From positions 143,748 through 207,747 of the forward strand of contig JACCQO010000001.1 in the NCBI GenBank assembly GCA_015709205.1: a stretch of DNA of 64,000 nt, read 5' to 3'. A model generated the notes under the pieces. The model made no database searches. It saw nothing but the letters and a program-made list of their open reading frames with translations, and was not told the origin of the DNA. Position 1 is the stretch's first letter. Each line of letters opens with the position of its first letter. Made by a program: the position numbers and the translations under genes. Source of the DNA: Desulfovibrionaceae bacterium. GTDB taxonomy: Bacteria > Desulfobacterota > Desulfovibrionia > Desulfovibrionales > Desulfovibrionaceae. Positions 1-12,810 of the stretch are shown here, in pieces.

Positions 1-456
1 TCGGTCTTCCACGCGCGCAAGCCGGTCATGCTCCTGAACGCCCTGGGGCTGGTCCTGCTCTTCGCGGTGCTGGCCCAGTGGGGCGCGGAGTTGCCGCTCT
101 GGGCGCTGTACCTGTGGTTCCTCTGCCTGGCGGCCTGCGGCATGGGTTCGCTGTCCGTGGGCTTCGCCTCGGTGCGCGACATGTTCGGCGACGCGGCCAC
201 GGGCACGGGAGGCGGGCTGCTGAACACCCTGCCCTCCTTCGGCGTGGCCCTGTTCCAGCCCCTCACGGGATGGATCCTGGAACACCACCGCGCCGCGGGC
301 GGCGGCTTCACCATGGAAGGCTATTCCATGTCCTGCCTGTTCTACATGGCCGTAGCGCTGGTCGGCGTCCTGGCGGCGCTGCTGTTGCGCGAGCCCATGC
401 GGGACCGCGCCGCGACGCCGCAAGGCCGGACTGCGGAGGAAAGCGCACCGGCATAG
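1..456 (+). CDS. MFS transporter, C-terminal part
   Basis: The reading frame is open from the first base of the window, so this is the 3' end of a longer gene. The visible 151 residues form about four hydrophobic membrane helices with a loop rich in small residues (GTGGGLLN) followed by FGVALFQPLTGWILE, a pattern typical of the C-terminal half of major facilitator superfamily transporters. It ends in a short basic and polar cytoplasmic tail. The substrate cannot be read from this fragment. The next gene is convergent. Confidence 0.7.
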   Translation, partial: SVFHARKPVMLLNALGLVLLFAVLAQWGAELPLWALYLWFLCLAACGMGSLSVGFASVRDMFGDAATGTGGGLLNTLPSFGVALFQPLTGWILEHHRAAGGGFTMEGYSMSCLFYMAVALVGVLAALLLREPMRDRAATPQGRTAEESAPA

Positions 457-520
457 CTCCTTCCCCGTTCACTCCCCGTCGGGAAAGGATCCGCGCGGGC
501 GGCCCGGAAGGCCTGACTCG

Positions 521-2404
521 TCAGTTCTGCGTGCTGCGCAGACGCCGCCAGAGGGTGGTGGTGCTGATGCCCAGGCGCCGGGCCGTTTCCGCGCGGTTCC
601 CGTCGCATTCGCGCAGGGTGCGGTGGATCATGTGAATTTCTTCCTGGCGGAGCAGGGAAAGCTTCTGGGGCGCGCGGCAGCATTCCGCCGCCTCCTCGGG
701 GGCATTCTCCAGGTTGCCCAGGATGTCCCTGCGCGTGACCCTGCGCCCCCGGCACTCCACCATGATCCGCTCCAGGATGCTCTTCATCTCGCGCACGTTG
801 CCCGGAAAGGAATAGGCGTGCAGCACATCGAGGGCCTCGGCCTCGAACTCCGGGGGCGGCCCGCCCAGGTGATGGCCGATGTGTCGGCCGTAGTGCTCGA
901 TGAGCGTGTCCAGGCAGCTGCCGCGCTGGCGCAGCGGAGGCAGGTGCAGCCGCAGGACGTTGATGCGGAAGTACAGGTCCTGGCGGAACCGGCCGTCCTC
1001 GACCATCTGCGCCAGGTTGCGGTTGGTGGCGCAGAGCACGCGCACGTCCACCGAAGTCAGCCGCTCGCTGCCCAGACGCATGATCTGGCGCTCCTCGAGC
1101 ACGCGCAGGAGCTTGACCTGCATGGTCATGGGCATCTCGCCGATCTCGTCCAAAAAGATCGTTCCCGAATCCGCCAGCTCGAAGAGCCCGGCCCTGCCGT
1201 TCTTGTGGGCCCCGGTGAAGGCCCCCTCGCTGTAGCCGAAGAGCTCGCTCTCCAGCAGGTTGTCCGGGAGCGAGGAGCAGTTCAGGGCCACGAACGGGCC
1301 GTAGCGCCTGCGGCTGGAGTTGTGGATGCTCTGGGCGATGAGCTCCTTGCCCGTGCCGCATTCGCCGGTGATCAGCACGGTGGAGTCGGCCACGGCGAAC
1401 TGGCGCGCCTTGGTGATCAGGGCGCGCATGGCCCTGCCGCTGTGGATGATGTCCTCGAAATGGTGCTGGGCCACCAACCCCTTTTCGGAAATGGAGTGCT
1501 GCTGCTTCCGGTTCCTGGCCGGCGTGGACTCCAGCACGAGCACGGCCCCGAAGTTCATGCCGTCGCGGGACAGGGGATGCATGCGGCACAGGTATTCCCT
1601 GTCTTCCTCCCTGGAGCGGACCACGCCGCCCCAAGGCTCCCCGCGCCCCAGGGCCTCCAGGATCTCCCCGGAGCGCAGTTGGCGGAATGCGCCGTCCCTG
1701 GTGAACAGGGAATCCTCCACGCCGGGGTCCAGGGCCAGGAGCTGGTTGGACTGTTCGAGCCGCCCCTGGCCGTCGAGCACCAGCACCCCTTCCCGCGAGG
1801 AGTTCATGACCACCTGCTGGCGCAGTTCCCACTCCTTTTCGCGGCGCACGACCTCGGCCATCTGCAGGGCTTCGTCCAGCGTGGTCAGCAGGATGGACTT
1901 CTGCGAGCCCAGGGGAAAGCCCTTGAGCCCGTAGGATTCGGCCAGGGAGACGGAATAGGGGTTGCCCATGACCACGGTGTAGCCCTGCCGGGTGATCGAT
2001 TCCATGACCCGGGGGATCTCGTCGGAGGACTTCAGTTCGAAGATGCCCAGTTGCACGGTGATGATCGGCGCGGCCACGCGCGCGGCCTTGACGATCTCGC
2101 CGAAGCCGATGACCGCGATGCGGTCGCTGTACTGGCGGGCCTGGTCGATGAGCGGAATGACGTCGTGGACCGTGATGGGGATGTCCACCACCGGGACGTG
2201 GACCGCGGTGCGGATGGATTTCGTGGTTTCGCCCCGGCTGATGAGCACCTTGGCGCCCAGCTCCACCAGTTCCTGGGCCGCAGGGATGGCCGCCTCGAGC
2301 AGCCCCATGCGCAGGGTGAAGTCGAGCACGGATTCTTCCCGAATGGTTTCGAACATGGCCATGAGGGCGATGTCCGGGGCAATGACGCCGATGTCCGCAG
2401 GCAT
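521..2404 (-). CDS. Sigma-54-dependent activator with PrpR-type N-terminal sensor domain
   Basis: A 627-residue enhancer-binding protein. Residues about 1-175 resemble the PrpR N-terminal domain that senses methylcitrate-type ligands in propionate regulators. A PAS-like segment follows (about 190-290), then the AAA+ sigma-54 interaction domain with Walker A GECGTGKE, the sigma-54 contact loop GAFTGA and Walker B FLDEIGEMP. A Fis-type helix-turn-helix closes the protein (NRAETARRLGISTTTLWRRL). There is no receiver domain, so it is probably ligand-gated. It is divergent from the histidine kinase gene, with about 220 bp between them. Sigma-54 promoters lie upstream of both that gene and the lyase/TRAP operon. 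I infer that it senses an acid related to the substrate of the downstream pathway. Its ribosome-binding site is weak, so the start is likely but not certain. Confidence 0.85.
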   Translation of the reverse strand: MPADIGVIAPDIALMAMFETIREESVLDFTLRMGLLEAAIPAAQELVELGAKVLISRGETTKSIRTAVHVPVVDIPITVHDVIPLIDQARQYSDRIAVIGFGEIVKAARVAAPIITVQLGIFELKSSDEIPRVMESITRQGYTVVMGNPYSVSLAESYGLKGFPLGSQKSILLTTLDEALQMAEVVRREKEWELRQQVVMNSSREGVLVLDGQGRLEQSNQLLALDPGVEDSLFTRDGAFRQLRSGEILEALGRGEPWGGVVRSREEDREYLCRMHPLSRDGMNFGAVLVLESTPARNRKQQHSISEKGLVAQHHFEDIIHSGRAMRALITKARQFAVADSTVLITGECGTGKELIAQSIHNSSRRRYGPFVALNCSSLPDNLLESELFGYSEGAFTGAHKNGRAGLFELADSGTIFLDEIGEMPMTMQVKLLRVLEERQIMRLGSERLTSVDVRVLCATNRNLAQMVEDGRFRQDLYFRINVLRLHLPPLRQRGSCLDTLIEHYGRHIGHHLGGPPPEFEAEALDVLHAYSFPGNVREMKSILERIMVECRGRRVTRRDILGNLENAPEEAAECCRAPQKLSLLRQEEIHMIHRTLRECDGNRAETARRLGISTTTLWRRLRSTQN

Positions 2405-2526
2405 TTCCGTCTATCCGGCTTGTTGAAGAAACCCTTGAATCAGGGGCAAATTGTAGGTGAAGCGTGTCGCACTGTCCAGCGGCGCGGCGGGCACGGAAGC
2501 AGGCGTCCGCGCCCCGGACGACCGGC

Positions 2527-2542
2527 TGGCAGGCAATTTGCT
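2527..2542 (+). promoter_or_regulatory. Sigma-54 (-24/-12) promoter of the kinase operon
   Basis: The + strand reads CTGGCAGGCAATTTGCTT. The GG (2528-2529) and GC (2540-2541) are separated by exactly ten bases, as in the -24/-12 consensus TGGCAC-N5-TTGC. It lies about 90 bp upstream of the histidine kinase start and between two genes of sigma-54 regulatory type, which fits its orientation. Confidence 0.6.
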
Positions 2543-2628
2543 TAAGGACAGGGTTCGGGGCTACAAGAACCGGGCCCGAAAAGCATGCCGGATGCGGCCA
2601 CGCCCGCGCCGCATCCCCAGAGGTTACC

Positions 2629-5217
<2,589 letters not shown>

Positions 5218-5255
5218 CACAACATGGTACTGCGCCAGGAAAAAAGGATTGCAGC

Positions 5256-6665
<1,410 letters not shown>

Positions 6666-6704
6666 TCGCGCCCCGAAAAGCGCTATTCGCTTCCGCATAA
6701 CCAC

Positions 6705-6746
6705 AAAAGCGGCATGTTCATCATAACCCGCCGCTTTTTATTTTCT
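6705..6746 (+). terminator. Rho-independent terminator after the two-component operon
   Basis: The inverted repeat AAAGCGGC / GCCGCTTT (about 6706-6737) is followed by a T-rich run. It closes the kinase/regulator operon. Confidence 0.75.
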
Positions 6747-6862
6747 TTCCCCCCTCTCAAGAATCGCTCTTAGCGAAGATTGCATACCCCTTCCCCTGCT
6801 CCGGTCCCCAAAAAACGCGGCGCGAGGCAGGCCCGCGCCCGTTTTTTTCGGCGTGCGCCCTT

Positions 6863-6878
6863 TGGCCTGGCTCTTGCT
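6863..6878 (+). promoter_or_regulatory. Sigma-54 (-24/-12) promoter of the lyase/TRAP operon
   Basis: TTGGCCTGGCTCTTGCT has GG at 6864-6865 and GC at 6876-6877 with the required ten-base spacing. Transcription would begin near 6889 and give an untranslated leader of about 75 nt before the lyase start. It lies just downstream of a sigma-54 response-regulator gene. Confidence 0.6.
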
Positions 6879-6965
6879 CTTCCCACGTCGCACAACGGCG
6901 CGATTTGATGAACGGCTGCGCGCCATTGCAAGCAACAACCGATCATTCAGCCAGGAGACTCACCC

Positions 6966-7832
6966 GTGAAGAAGACGACTCTGTTGAAGAAGTTGCTCAA
7001 GGACCCCAAGCTGCTCGTGGCGCCCGGGGCCTACGACGTGTTCAGCGCCAAGATGATTCAGGAACTCGGCTTCGAGGCCGTGTACATGACCGGGTACGGC
7101 ACCTCGGCCAGCGTCCTCGGCCAACCCGACGTGGGCCTGTTGACCATGACCGAGATGGCCAGGCGCGCCGCGGACATCGCCGCGGCCGTGGACGTACCCG
7201 TGCTCGCCGACGGCGACACCGGCTACGGCAACCCGCTCAACGTCATCCGCACCGTGCGCGAGTACGAGAAGGCCGGGGTCTGCGCCATCCAGCTGGAGGA
7301 CCAGGTCTTCCCCAAGAAGTGCGGGCACATGATGGGCCGCAGGATCGTGCCCATGGCGGAGATGGTCCAGAAGATCAAGGCCGCGTGCGACGCCCGCGTG
7401 GACGACGACTTCGTGATCATCGCCCGCACCGACGCCCGCACCAACCACGGCCTGGAGGAGGCCCTCCGGCGCGGCAAGGCCTACGAGGAGGCCGGCGCGG
7501 ACCTGATCTTCATCGAATCCCCGGAGAGCGAGGAGGAGATGCGCGAGCTGAACAAGGCCTTCCCGCACACGCCCACCCTGGCCAACATGCTCGAAGGCGG
7601 CCGCACGCCCGTGCTGCCCACCGACGTGCTGGAGGGCATGGGCTACGGCATCGCCATCTACTGCACCGGCCCGCTCTACGCCGCGGCCCAGGGCGTGAAG
7701 GACTACCTCTCCGCGCTCAAGAACAAGAAGACCACCGCCGACTACGAACGGTTGATCGCCTTCAGCGAGTTCAACCAGTTCATCGGCCTGCCGGGCTACA
7801 TGGAGCTGGAGAAGAAGTACGGCACCGACTAG
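6966..7832 (+). CDS. Isocitrate lyase/PEP mutase superfamily lyase (2-methylisocitrate or 2,3-dimethylmalate type)
   Basis: A 288-residue single-domain TIM-barrel enzyme. It has the metal-site signature VLADGDTGYGNP and the flexible catalytic loop EDQVFPKKCGHMMGR. The KKCGH cysteine is typical of C-C lyases (isocitrate, methylisocitrate and dimethylmalate lyases) and not of PEP mutases or phosphonopyruvate hydrolases. It is the first gene of an operon with a TRAP transporter and a LeuCD-type hydratase. Known precedents for lyase plus LeuCD-type hydratase include nicotinate fermentation, where dimethylmaleate hydratase and dimethylmalate lyase yield propionate and pyruvate. The exact substrate is inferred. 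GTG at 6966 is the chosen start. Confidence 0.85.
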   Translation: MKKTTLLKKLLKDPKLLVAPGAYDVFSAKMIQELGFEAVYMTGYGTSASVLGQPDVGLLTMTEMARRAADIAAAVDVPVLADGDTGYGNPLNVIRTVREYEKAGVCAIQLEDQVFPKKCGHMMGRRIVPMAEMVQKIKAACDARVDDDFVIIARTDARTNHGLEEALRRGKAYEEAGADLIFIESPESEEEMRELNKAFPHTPTLANMLEGGRTPVLPTDVLEGMGYGIAIYCTGPLYAAAQGVKDYLSALKNKKTTADYERLIAFSEFNQFIGLPGYMELEKKYGTD

Positions 7833-7863
7833 CCCGGCGCGCCAGGGGAGAAATCCGGCCGCG

Positions 7864-7886
7864 GTCCGCCCGCCGTCGTGGCGGAC
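7864..7886 (+). promoter_or_regulatory. Intercistronic hairpin between lyase and dctP
   Basis: GTCCGCC (7864-7870) can pair with GGCGGAC (7880-7886). No T run follows, so it is more likely an mRNA-stability or attenuation element than a full terminator. Confidence 0.35.
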
Positions 7887-7965
7887 GGACCGGACCGGCA
7901 ACGGCCCGGCCCCGGACATCCGATACCGGATACCGGCAACCGGGCCAAAAGAAAAAGAGGGAGCT

Positions 7966-8973
7966 ATGCGTACGAAACATCTGTGGTGCCTGCTGATCGC
8001 CCTGATCGGTTTCGGCCTCGTGGGCTTCGTGCCCGGCAACGCCCAGGCCGAGAAGACCTTCAAGCTGACCTATTCCACCTACTTCAATCCCAAGTACACC
8101 TTCATCGTCGGCCCCATGGAGAACTTCGCCAAAAAGGTGGAGCAGCGCACCAACGGCCGCGTGAAGATCGACATCTACCACAGCGCGCAGCTCTACAAGG
8201 CCAAGGAAGAGATCGCGGCCTGCGAGCGCGGCGTCATCGACATGACCTCGCCCCTGGACACCTACACCACCGGCATCATCCCGGCCATGGGCATCGGCGG
8301 TCTGCCGTTCCTGTTCAAGGACGCCGCGGCCATGCAGCGCAGCCTGCACGCGGGCCTGTGGGACTTCGGCGTGACCAAGGCCCTGGACGAGCACAACCTC
8401 GTGCTCCTCGGCGTGGCCGCGGCCGGCGGCTATCAGATCTACTCCAAGGAGGAGGTCGTCTCCCCCGAGCAGTTCAAGGGCAAGATATGGGGCGTTTCCG
8501 GCAGCACGGCCAGCAAGATCTGCCAGGACCTGGGCGGCTCGCCCACGACCATGAGCTCCGGTGAGCTGTACCTGGCCCTGCAGCGCGGCACCATCGACGG
8601 CTGCACCCGCCCGCTGATCACCGGCGCCGGCCGCAAGCTCGACGAGGTGGCCAAGCACCTGACCCTGACCGACATGTACTTCTGCAACTGCTTCCTGGTC
8701 ATCAACAAGGACGTCTGGAACTCCATGCCCAAGGACATCCAGGAGATCATGAAGCAGTGCGCCGCCGAGCGCGACGAGGAAGAGCTCGCTGGCCTGCTCG
8801 AGTTCGAGAAGGGCGTCGTGGACAAGTACAAGGCCTCCGGCGTGGCCGTGCACAAGCTGAGCGACGCGCAGTTCGATGCCTTCGCCAAGGCCGTTGCGCC
8901 GGTTTACGACTGGTGGCTCGGCGAGGTCGAGAACGGCCAGAAGTACATCGAGTTCGCCAAGACCCATCAATAG
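7966..8973 (+). CDS. dctP: TRAP transporter substrate-binding protein, DctP family
   Basis: A 335-residue periplasmic solute-binding protein. Residues 1-27 are a Sec signal peptide (basic start, hydrophobic core, cleavage after AQA). The mature part begins KTFKLTYSTYFNPKY and contains the DctP landmarks GVIDMTSPLDTY, GIGGLPFLFKD and the segment LALQRGTIDGCTRP, where an arginine usually pairs with the ligand carboxylate. GAGGGAG precedes the start. It is followed by the small and large membrane subunits, giving a complete tripartite importer for an organic acid. Confidence 0.93.
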   Translation: MRTKHLWCLLIALIGFGLVGFVPGNAQAEKTFKLTYSTYFNPKYTFIVGPMENFAKKVEQRTNGRVKIDIYHSAQLYKAKEEIAACERGVIDMTSPLDTYTTGIIPAMGIGGLPFLFKDAAAMQRSLHAGLWDFGVTKALDEHNLVLLGVAAAGGYQIYSKEEVVSPEQFKGKIWGVSGSTASKICQDLGGSPTTMSSGELYLALQRGTIDGCTRPLITGAGRKLDEVAKHLTLTDMYFCNCFLVINKDVWNSMPKDIQEIMKQCAAERDEEELAGLLEFEKGVVDKYKASGVAVHKLSDAQFDAFAKAVAPVYDWWLGEVENGQKYIEFAKTHQ

Positions 8974-9030
8974 GCCGCGCCGGCGGGAGCGGGCATCTCC
9001 CCGGCCCGTGACCGGCGGCGTCCGTACCCT

Positions 9031-9109
9031 CCGGCCCGGCGCAGCATGCCGGGCCGGCCAAGGGGCGGCCGCGGCCATCCTCCCCGGGGGCAGGCGACGG
9101 CCCCCGGGG
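9031..9109 (+). promoter_or_regulatory. Tandem hairpins between dctP and dctQ
   Basis: There are two strong stems in the 159-bp gap: CCGGCCCGGC (9031-9040) with GCCGGGCCGG (9048-9057), and CCCCGGGGGC (9082-9091) with GCCCCCGGGG (9100-9109). Neither has a T tract. Such elements often protect the abundant binding-protein mRNA and lower expression of the membrane subunits; this role is inferred. Confidence 0.45.
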
Positions 9110-9132
9110 AATCCAGACGAAAGGACGTACCA

Positions 9133-9663
9133 ATGAACACAAGAGGCAATCCGATCCTGGGCGGCATCGTCAAGCTGTCCCGCTTCGCGGAAGTGCTCAC
9201 CGAAATCGGGCTCGTGGCGCTCATGCTGATGGTCTTCAAGGAGGTCATCTGCCGCTACGTGTTCCAGAGCCCGAGCGTCTACACCGTGGAGGTCAGCGAA
9301 TACATCCTGATCTTCATGACCTTCATGGCCAGCGCCTGGGTGCTGCACACCGACCGCCACGTGAGCATGACGGTGGTGACCTGCAAGCTGCCGAAAAAAC
9401 TGGCGCTCATTCTCGACTGCGTCACCTCTGTGCTGACCATGGGGCTGTGCGCCGTGGTCATCTGGACCGGCATGCAGACCGTGGTCATGGCCCTCGAGGG
9501 CGACTACCGTTCCGCATCCCTGCTGAATTTCCCGCTGTGGATCTCCTATTCCTTCATCTGCGTGGGATTCGCACTTCTTTTCCTGCAATACATCGTGCGG
9601 ATAGCCGACAACATCTCGCGCCTGAAAGACGACGAAAAGGGGGCCTGCAGATGGACCATATGA
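9133..9663 (+). CDS. dctQ: TRAP transporter small membrane subunit, DctQ family
   Basis: A 176-residue protein with four predicted membrane helices and the DctQ pattern of a long amphipathic N-terminus, then FKEVICRYVFQSP and YTVEVSEYILIFMTFMASAWVLHTDRHVSMTVV. The ATG at 9133 is preceded by AAGGA at suitable spacing; the frame is open upstream but lacks a better start. It overlaps dctM by 13 bp, which suggests translational coupling. Confidence 0.9.
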   Translation: MNTRGNPILGGIVKLSRFAEVLTEIGLVALMLMVFKEVICRYVFQSPSVYTVEVSEYILIFMTFMASAWVLHTDRHVSMTVVTCKLPKKLALILDCVTSVLTMGLCAVVIWTGMQTVVMALEGDYRSASLLNFPLWISYSFICVGFALLFLQYIVRIADNISRLKDDEKGACRWTI

Positions 9664-10955
9664 TGCTCATCACCCTTGGGATCATGGCGGTGTTCTTCCT
9701 GCTGCTGATCATGGGCCAGCCCGTGTTCGCGGCCCTGGGCACCGCCAGCATCGTCGGCATCCTCGTCCTCCAGGGCCCGCGCGGCCTGGCCGCCGTGCCC
9801 GGGGTGCTCTACGACCGGCTCAACAGCTTCACCCTGGTGGCCGTGCCGCTCTTCATCCTCATGGGCGAGATAATCTTCGTCACGGGCATCGGCTCGGACC
9901 TTTACAACGCCGCGAGTTCCTGGCTGAACCGGCTGCGCGGCGGCCTGGCCATGGCCAGCGTGGTGGCCAGCGCCATCTTCGGCGCGCTGTGCGGCGTGAG
10001 CATCGCCGGAGCCGCGACCATCGGCAGCTTCGCCATTCCCGAGATGCTCAAGCGCGGCTACCACAAGTCCCTGGCCACCGGGCCGGTCACGGCGGCGGGC
10101 GCGCTCTCGCTGCTCATCCCGCCGAGCCTGGCCTTCATCCTCTACGGCGAGGTGGCCGACGAGTCCGTGGGCAAGCTCTTCGTGGGCGGCATCGTGCCCG
10201 GCGTGGCCCTGGCGATCATGATGATGATCTACATCTGGGTGATCTGCAAAATCCGCCCGGAGTACGCGCCCGACGCGGACGAGACCATCACCTGGGCCGA
10301 CCGCGCCCAGAGCATCAAGCGTGTGATCCCCTCCCTGGGCCTGATCGTCGCGGTGCTCGGCACCATCTACTTCGGCATCTGCACGCCCACGGAATCCGCG
10401 GCCATCGGCTGCGTGGGGAGCCTGCTCATCAACCTGCGCCGCAAGACCCTGACCTGGGCCTCCTTCCGGGGCATCCTGCAAAAGACCATGCTCACCTCGG
10501 GCATGATCCTGCTGATCTTCTCCTCGGCTCTGCTCTTCGGCTACGTGCTGACCCGGCTGCGCGCCCCGCAGAACATCATCGGCCTGGTGGAGGCCGCCAA
10601 CCTGCCGGATTGGGGCGTCCTGACCCTGATCATGGCCATCCTCATCGTCATGGGCATGTTCATGGACATCGTCTCCGTGATCCTGATCAGCACGCCGCTG
10701 CTGCTGCCCATGGTCCAGAACATGGGCTACGACCCGCTCTGGTACGGCATCATCGTGGGCATCACCTGCGAAATGGCGGTCATCACCCCGCCCATCGGCC
10801 TGAACCTCTACGCCATCAAGGGCATCGCGCCGGACGAGATCAGCCTGCAGGACATCATCAAGGCGGCCTTCCCGTTCGTCTTCGTGGAGCTCGCGGCCCT
10901 GGTGATCTTCATCGCCTTCCCCAGCCTGAGCCTGTGGCTGCCCAACAACATGTAG
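9651..10955 (+). CDS. dctM: TRAP transporter large membrane subunit, DctM family
   Basis: A 434-residue polytopic protein with about 11-12 membrane helices. The first conserved block, ILMGEIIFVTGIGSDLYNAASSWLNRLRGGLAM, and the repeated PPSLAFILYG / TPPIGLNLYAIKGI motifs are characteristic of the Na+-driven DctM/IT-superfamily permease. The start at 9651 follows an AAGGGGG Shine-Dalgarno inside the end of dctQ. The gene lies 13 bp before the hydratase large-subunit gene. Confidence 0.93.
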   Translation: MDHMMLITLGIMAVFFLLLIMGQPVFAALGTASIVGILVLQGPRGLAAVPGVLYDRLNSFTLVAVPLFILMGEIIFVTGIGSDLYNAASSWLNRLRGGLAMASVVASAIFGALCGVSIAGAATIGSFAIPEMLKRGYHKSLATGPVTAAGALSLLIPPSLAFILYGEVADESVGKLFVGGIVPGVALAIMMMIYIWVICKIRPEYAPDADETITWADRAQSIKRVIPSLGLIVAVLGTIYFGICTPTESAAIGCVGSLLINLRRKTLTWASFRGILQKTMLTSGMILLIFSSALLFGYVLTRLRAPQNIIGLVEAANLPDWGVLTLIMAILIVMGMFMDIVSVILISTPLLLPMVQNMGYDPLWYGIIVGITCEMAVITPPIGLNLYAIKGIAPDEISLQDIIKAAFPFVFVELAALVIFIAFPSLSLWLPNNM

Positions 10956-10968
10956 GAAGGACCCCGCA

Positions 10969-12258
10969 ATGACCGCACCAATGACCATGAGCCAGAAGAT
11001 CCTGGCCCGGCACGCGGGCCTGGACGAGGCGGCCCCGGGCCAGATCGTCGAGGCGGCGGTGGACTTCGCCTTCACCAACGACGTGATGATCCCGGTGGTG
11101 GCCAAGGCCTTCGAAAAGATCGGGGCGAAGACCGTCTTCGACGCGGAGAAGGTCGGGCTGTTTCCGGACCACTTCACCCCGAACAAGGACATCAAGTCCG
11201 CTGAGAACGCCCGGACCCTCCGGGAGTTCGCCAAGAAGCACAAGATCCGCCACTACTACGAGGTGGGCCGCGTGGGCATCGAGCACAGCTTCGTCGTGGA
11301 GCAGGGACTGGCCGCGCCGGGCGAGATCGTCATCGGCTCGGACAGCCACACCTGCACCGCCGGAGCCCTGGGCGCGTTCGCCACGGGCGTGGGCAGCACG
11401 GACCTGGCCGCCATCCTGGCCTCCGGAAAGACATGGCTGCGCGTGCCGGAGACCACGCGCTTCGTGTACCACGGCAGGCTGCCGCAATGGATCGGCGGCA
11501 AGGACCTCATCCTGCTGACCATCGGCCGGATCGGCGTGGACGGGGCCAACTACCGGGCCATGGAGTTCGCGGGCGAGGCCGTGGCCGAGCTGCCCATGGC
11601 CGGGCGGTTCACCATGTGCAACATGGCCATCGAGGCCGGTGCCAAGACCGGGCTCATGGAGGTGGACGAGACCGCCCTGGCCCACCTGCGCGGCTGCGTG
11701 ACGCGGCCCTTCGCGGCCGTGGCGTCCGACCCCGGCGCGCCCTACGCCGAGGTCCACGAATGGGACGTAAGCGACCTGGAGCCGCTGGTGGCCTGCCCGC
11801 ATCTGCCCTCCAACGTGCGCCGGGCCTCGGAGCTGGCGGACGTGGCCCTGGACCAGGTGGTCATCGGCGGCTGCACCAACGGCTGCATCGACGACCTGCG
11901 CCAGGCCGCGGCCCTGCTCAAGGGCCGCAGGGTGGCCGAGGGGATCCGCTGCCTGGTGATCCCCGGAACGCAGGCCATCCACCGGCAGGCCATGCGCGAG
12001 GGCCTGGCCGAGGCCTTCGTGGACGCGGGCGCGTTCTTCAGCGGCCCGACCTGCGGGCCGTGCCTGGGCGCGCACATGGGCATCCTGGCCGCGCGCGAGC
12101 GGGCCCTGGCCACGACCAACCGCAACTTCGTGGGCCGCATGGGCCACCCGGAGAGCGAGGTCTACCTGGCCGGGCCCGCGGTGGCCGCCGCGTCCGCCGT
12201 GCTCGGGCGCATCGCGCATCCCGCGGAAATCGCCGATCCCAAAGGAGGTGCGGCATGA
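10969..12258 (+). CDS. LeuC-type (aconitase superfamily) hydratase large subunit
   Basis: A 429-residue Fe-S hydro-lyase subunit. The three cluster cysteines lie in DSHTCT, VIGGCTNGC and SGPTCGPC. At about 430 residues it is of the shorter LeuC2/homoaconitase/DmdA class rather than the classical LeuC of about 466 residues. A strong AGGAAGGA precedes the start. Located behind a TRAP importer and a methylisocitrate/dimethylmalate-type lyase, it probably rehydrates an unsaturated branched diacid, as DmdA does with dimethylmaleate, and is unlikely to serve leucine synthesis since no leuA or leuB is nearby. Its stop overlaps the small-subunit start. Confidence 0.85.
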   Translation: MTAPMTMSQKILARHAGLDEAAPGQIVEAAVDFAFTNDVMIPVVAKAFEKIGAKTVFDAEKVGLFPDHFTPNKDIKSAENARTLREFAKKHKIRHYYEVGRVGIEHSFVVEQGLAAPGEIVIGSDSHTCTAGALGAFATGVGSTDLAAILASGKTWLRVPETTRFVYHGRLPQWIGGKDLILLTIGRIGVDGANYRAMEFAGEAVAELPMAGRFTMCNMAIEAGAKTGLMEVDETALAHLRGCVTRPFAAVASDPGAPYAEVHEWDVSDLEPLVACPHLPSNVRRASELADVALDQVVIGGCTNGCIDDLRQAAALLKGRRVAEGIRCLVIPGTQAIHRQAMREGLAEAFVDAGAFFSGPTCGPCLGAHMGILAARERALATTNRNFVGRMGHPESEVYLAGPAVAAASAVLGRIAHPAEIADPKGGAA

Positions 12259-12755
12259 GCATGCTCAAGGGAAGGGTCTGGACCTTCGGCGACAACATCG
12301 ACACGGACGTGATCATCCCGGCGCGGTTCATGAACGACCCGAGCCCGGAGAACATGGGCGCGCACTGCATGGCCGACATCGCGCCGACCTTCGCGGCCGA
12401 GGCCCGCGAGGGCGACGTGCTCGTGGCGGGCCGCAACTTCGGCTGCGGCTCGTCGCGCGAGCACGCGCCCATCGCGCTCATCGCCGCGGGCATCCGCTGC
12501 GTGGTGGCCGCGAGCTTCGCGCGCATCTTCTACCGCAACGCCTTCAACATGGGGCTGCCGATCCTGGAATGCGAACAGGCCCATGCCGCCCTGGCCCAGG
12601 GCGACGCGGTGGAGGTCGATCTGGCCACGGGCCGCGTTCTCTGCCCAGCCAAGGGGCTGACCCTGGAGAGCCGCCCGGTGCCGGAGTTCATGCGCGCCTT
12701 GGTGGCCCAGGGCGGGCTGATCCCCTACACCCGGGCCAAACTGAACCTGCGCTGA
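12255..12755 (+). CDS. LeuD-type hydratase small subunit
   Basis: A 166-residue swivelling-domain partner of the preceding gene. It shows the LeuD signatures DNIDTDVIIPARF and GRNFGCGSSREHAP, followed by the substrate-specificity region FARIFYRNAFNMGLPI. The ATG at 12255 has an exemplary AAAGGAGGTG Shine-Dalgarno inside the end of the large-subunit gene, with which it overlaps by 4 bp. It is the last gene of the lyase/TRAP/hydratase operon. Confidence 0.87.
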   Translation: MSMLKGRVWTFGDNIDTDVIIPARFMNDPSPENMGAHCMADIAPTFAAEAREGDVLVAGRNFGCGSSREHAPIALIAAGIRCVVAASFARIFYRNAFNMGLPILECEQAHAALAQGDAVEVDLATGRVLCPAKGLTLESRPVPEFMRALVAQGGLIPYTRAKLNLR

Positions 12756-12810
12756 GGATTCGGGCCTCCTCCACCCGGACCAAAGGCGAGGGCCGGACCC
12801 GGAAGACGAA

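Noticed and set aside
10969-12755. Annotation of the LeuC/LeuD-type genes as leucine biosynthesis enzymes.
   Set aside because: No leuA or leuB nearby, the large subunit is of the shorter class, and the genes lie in a transporter/lyase operon, so a catabolic hydratase is more likely.
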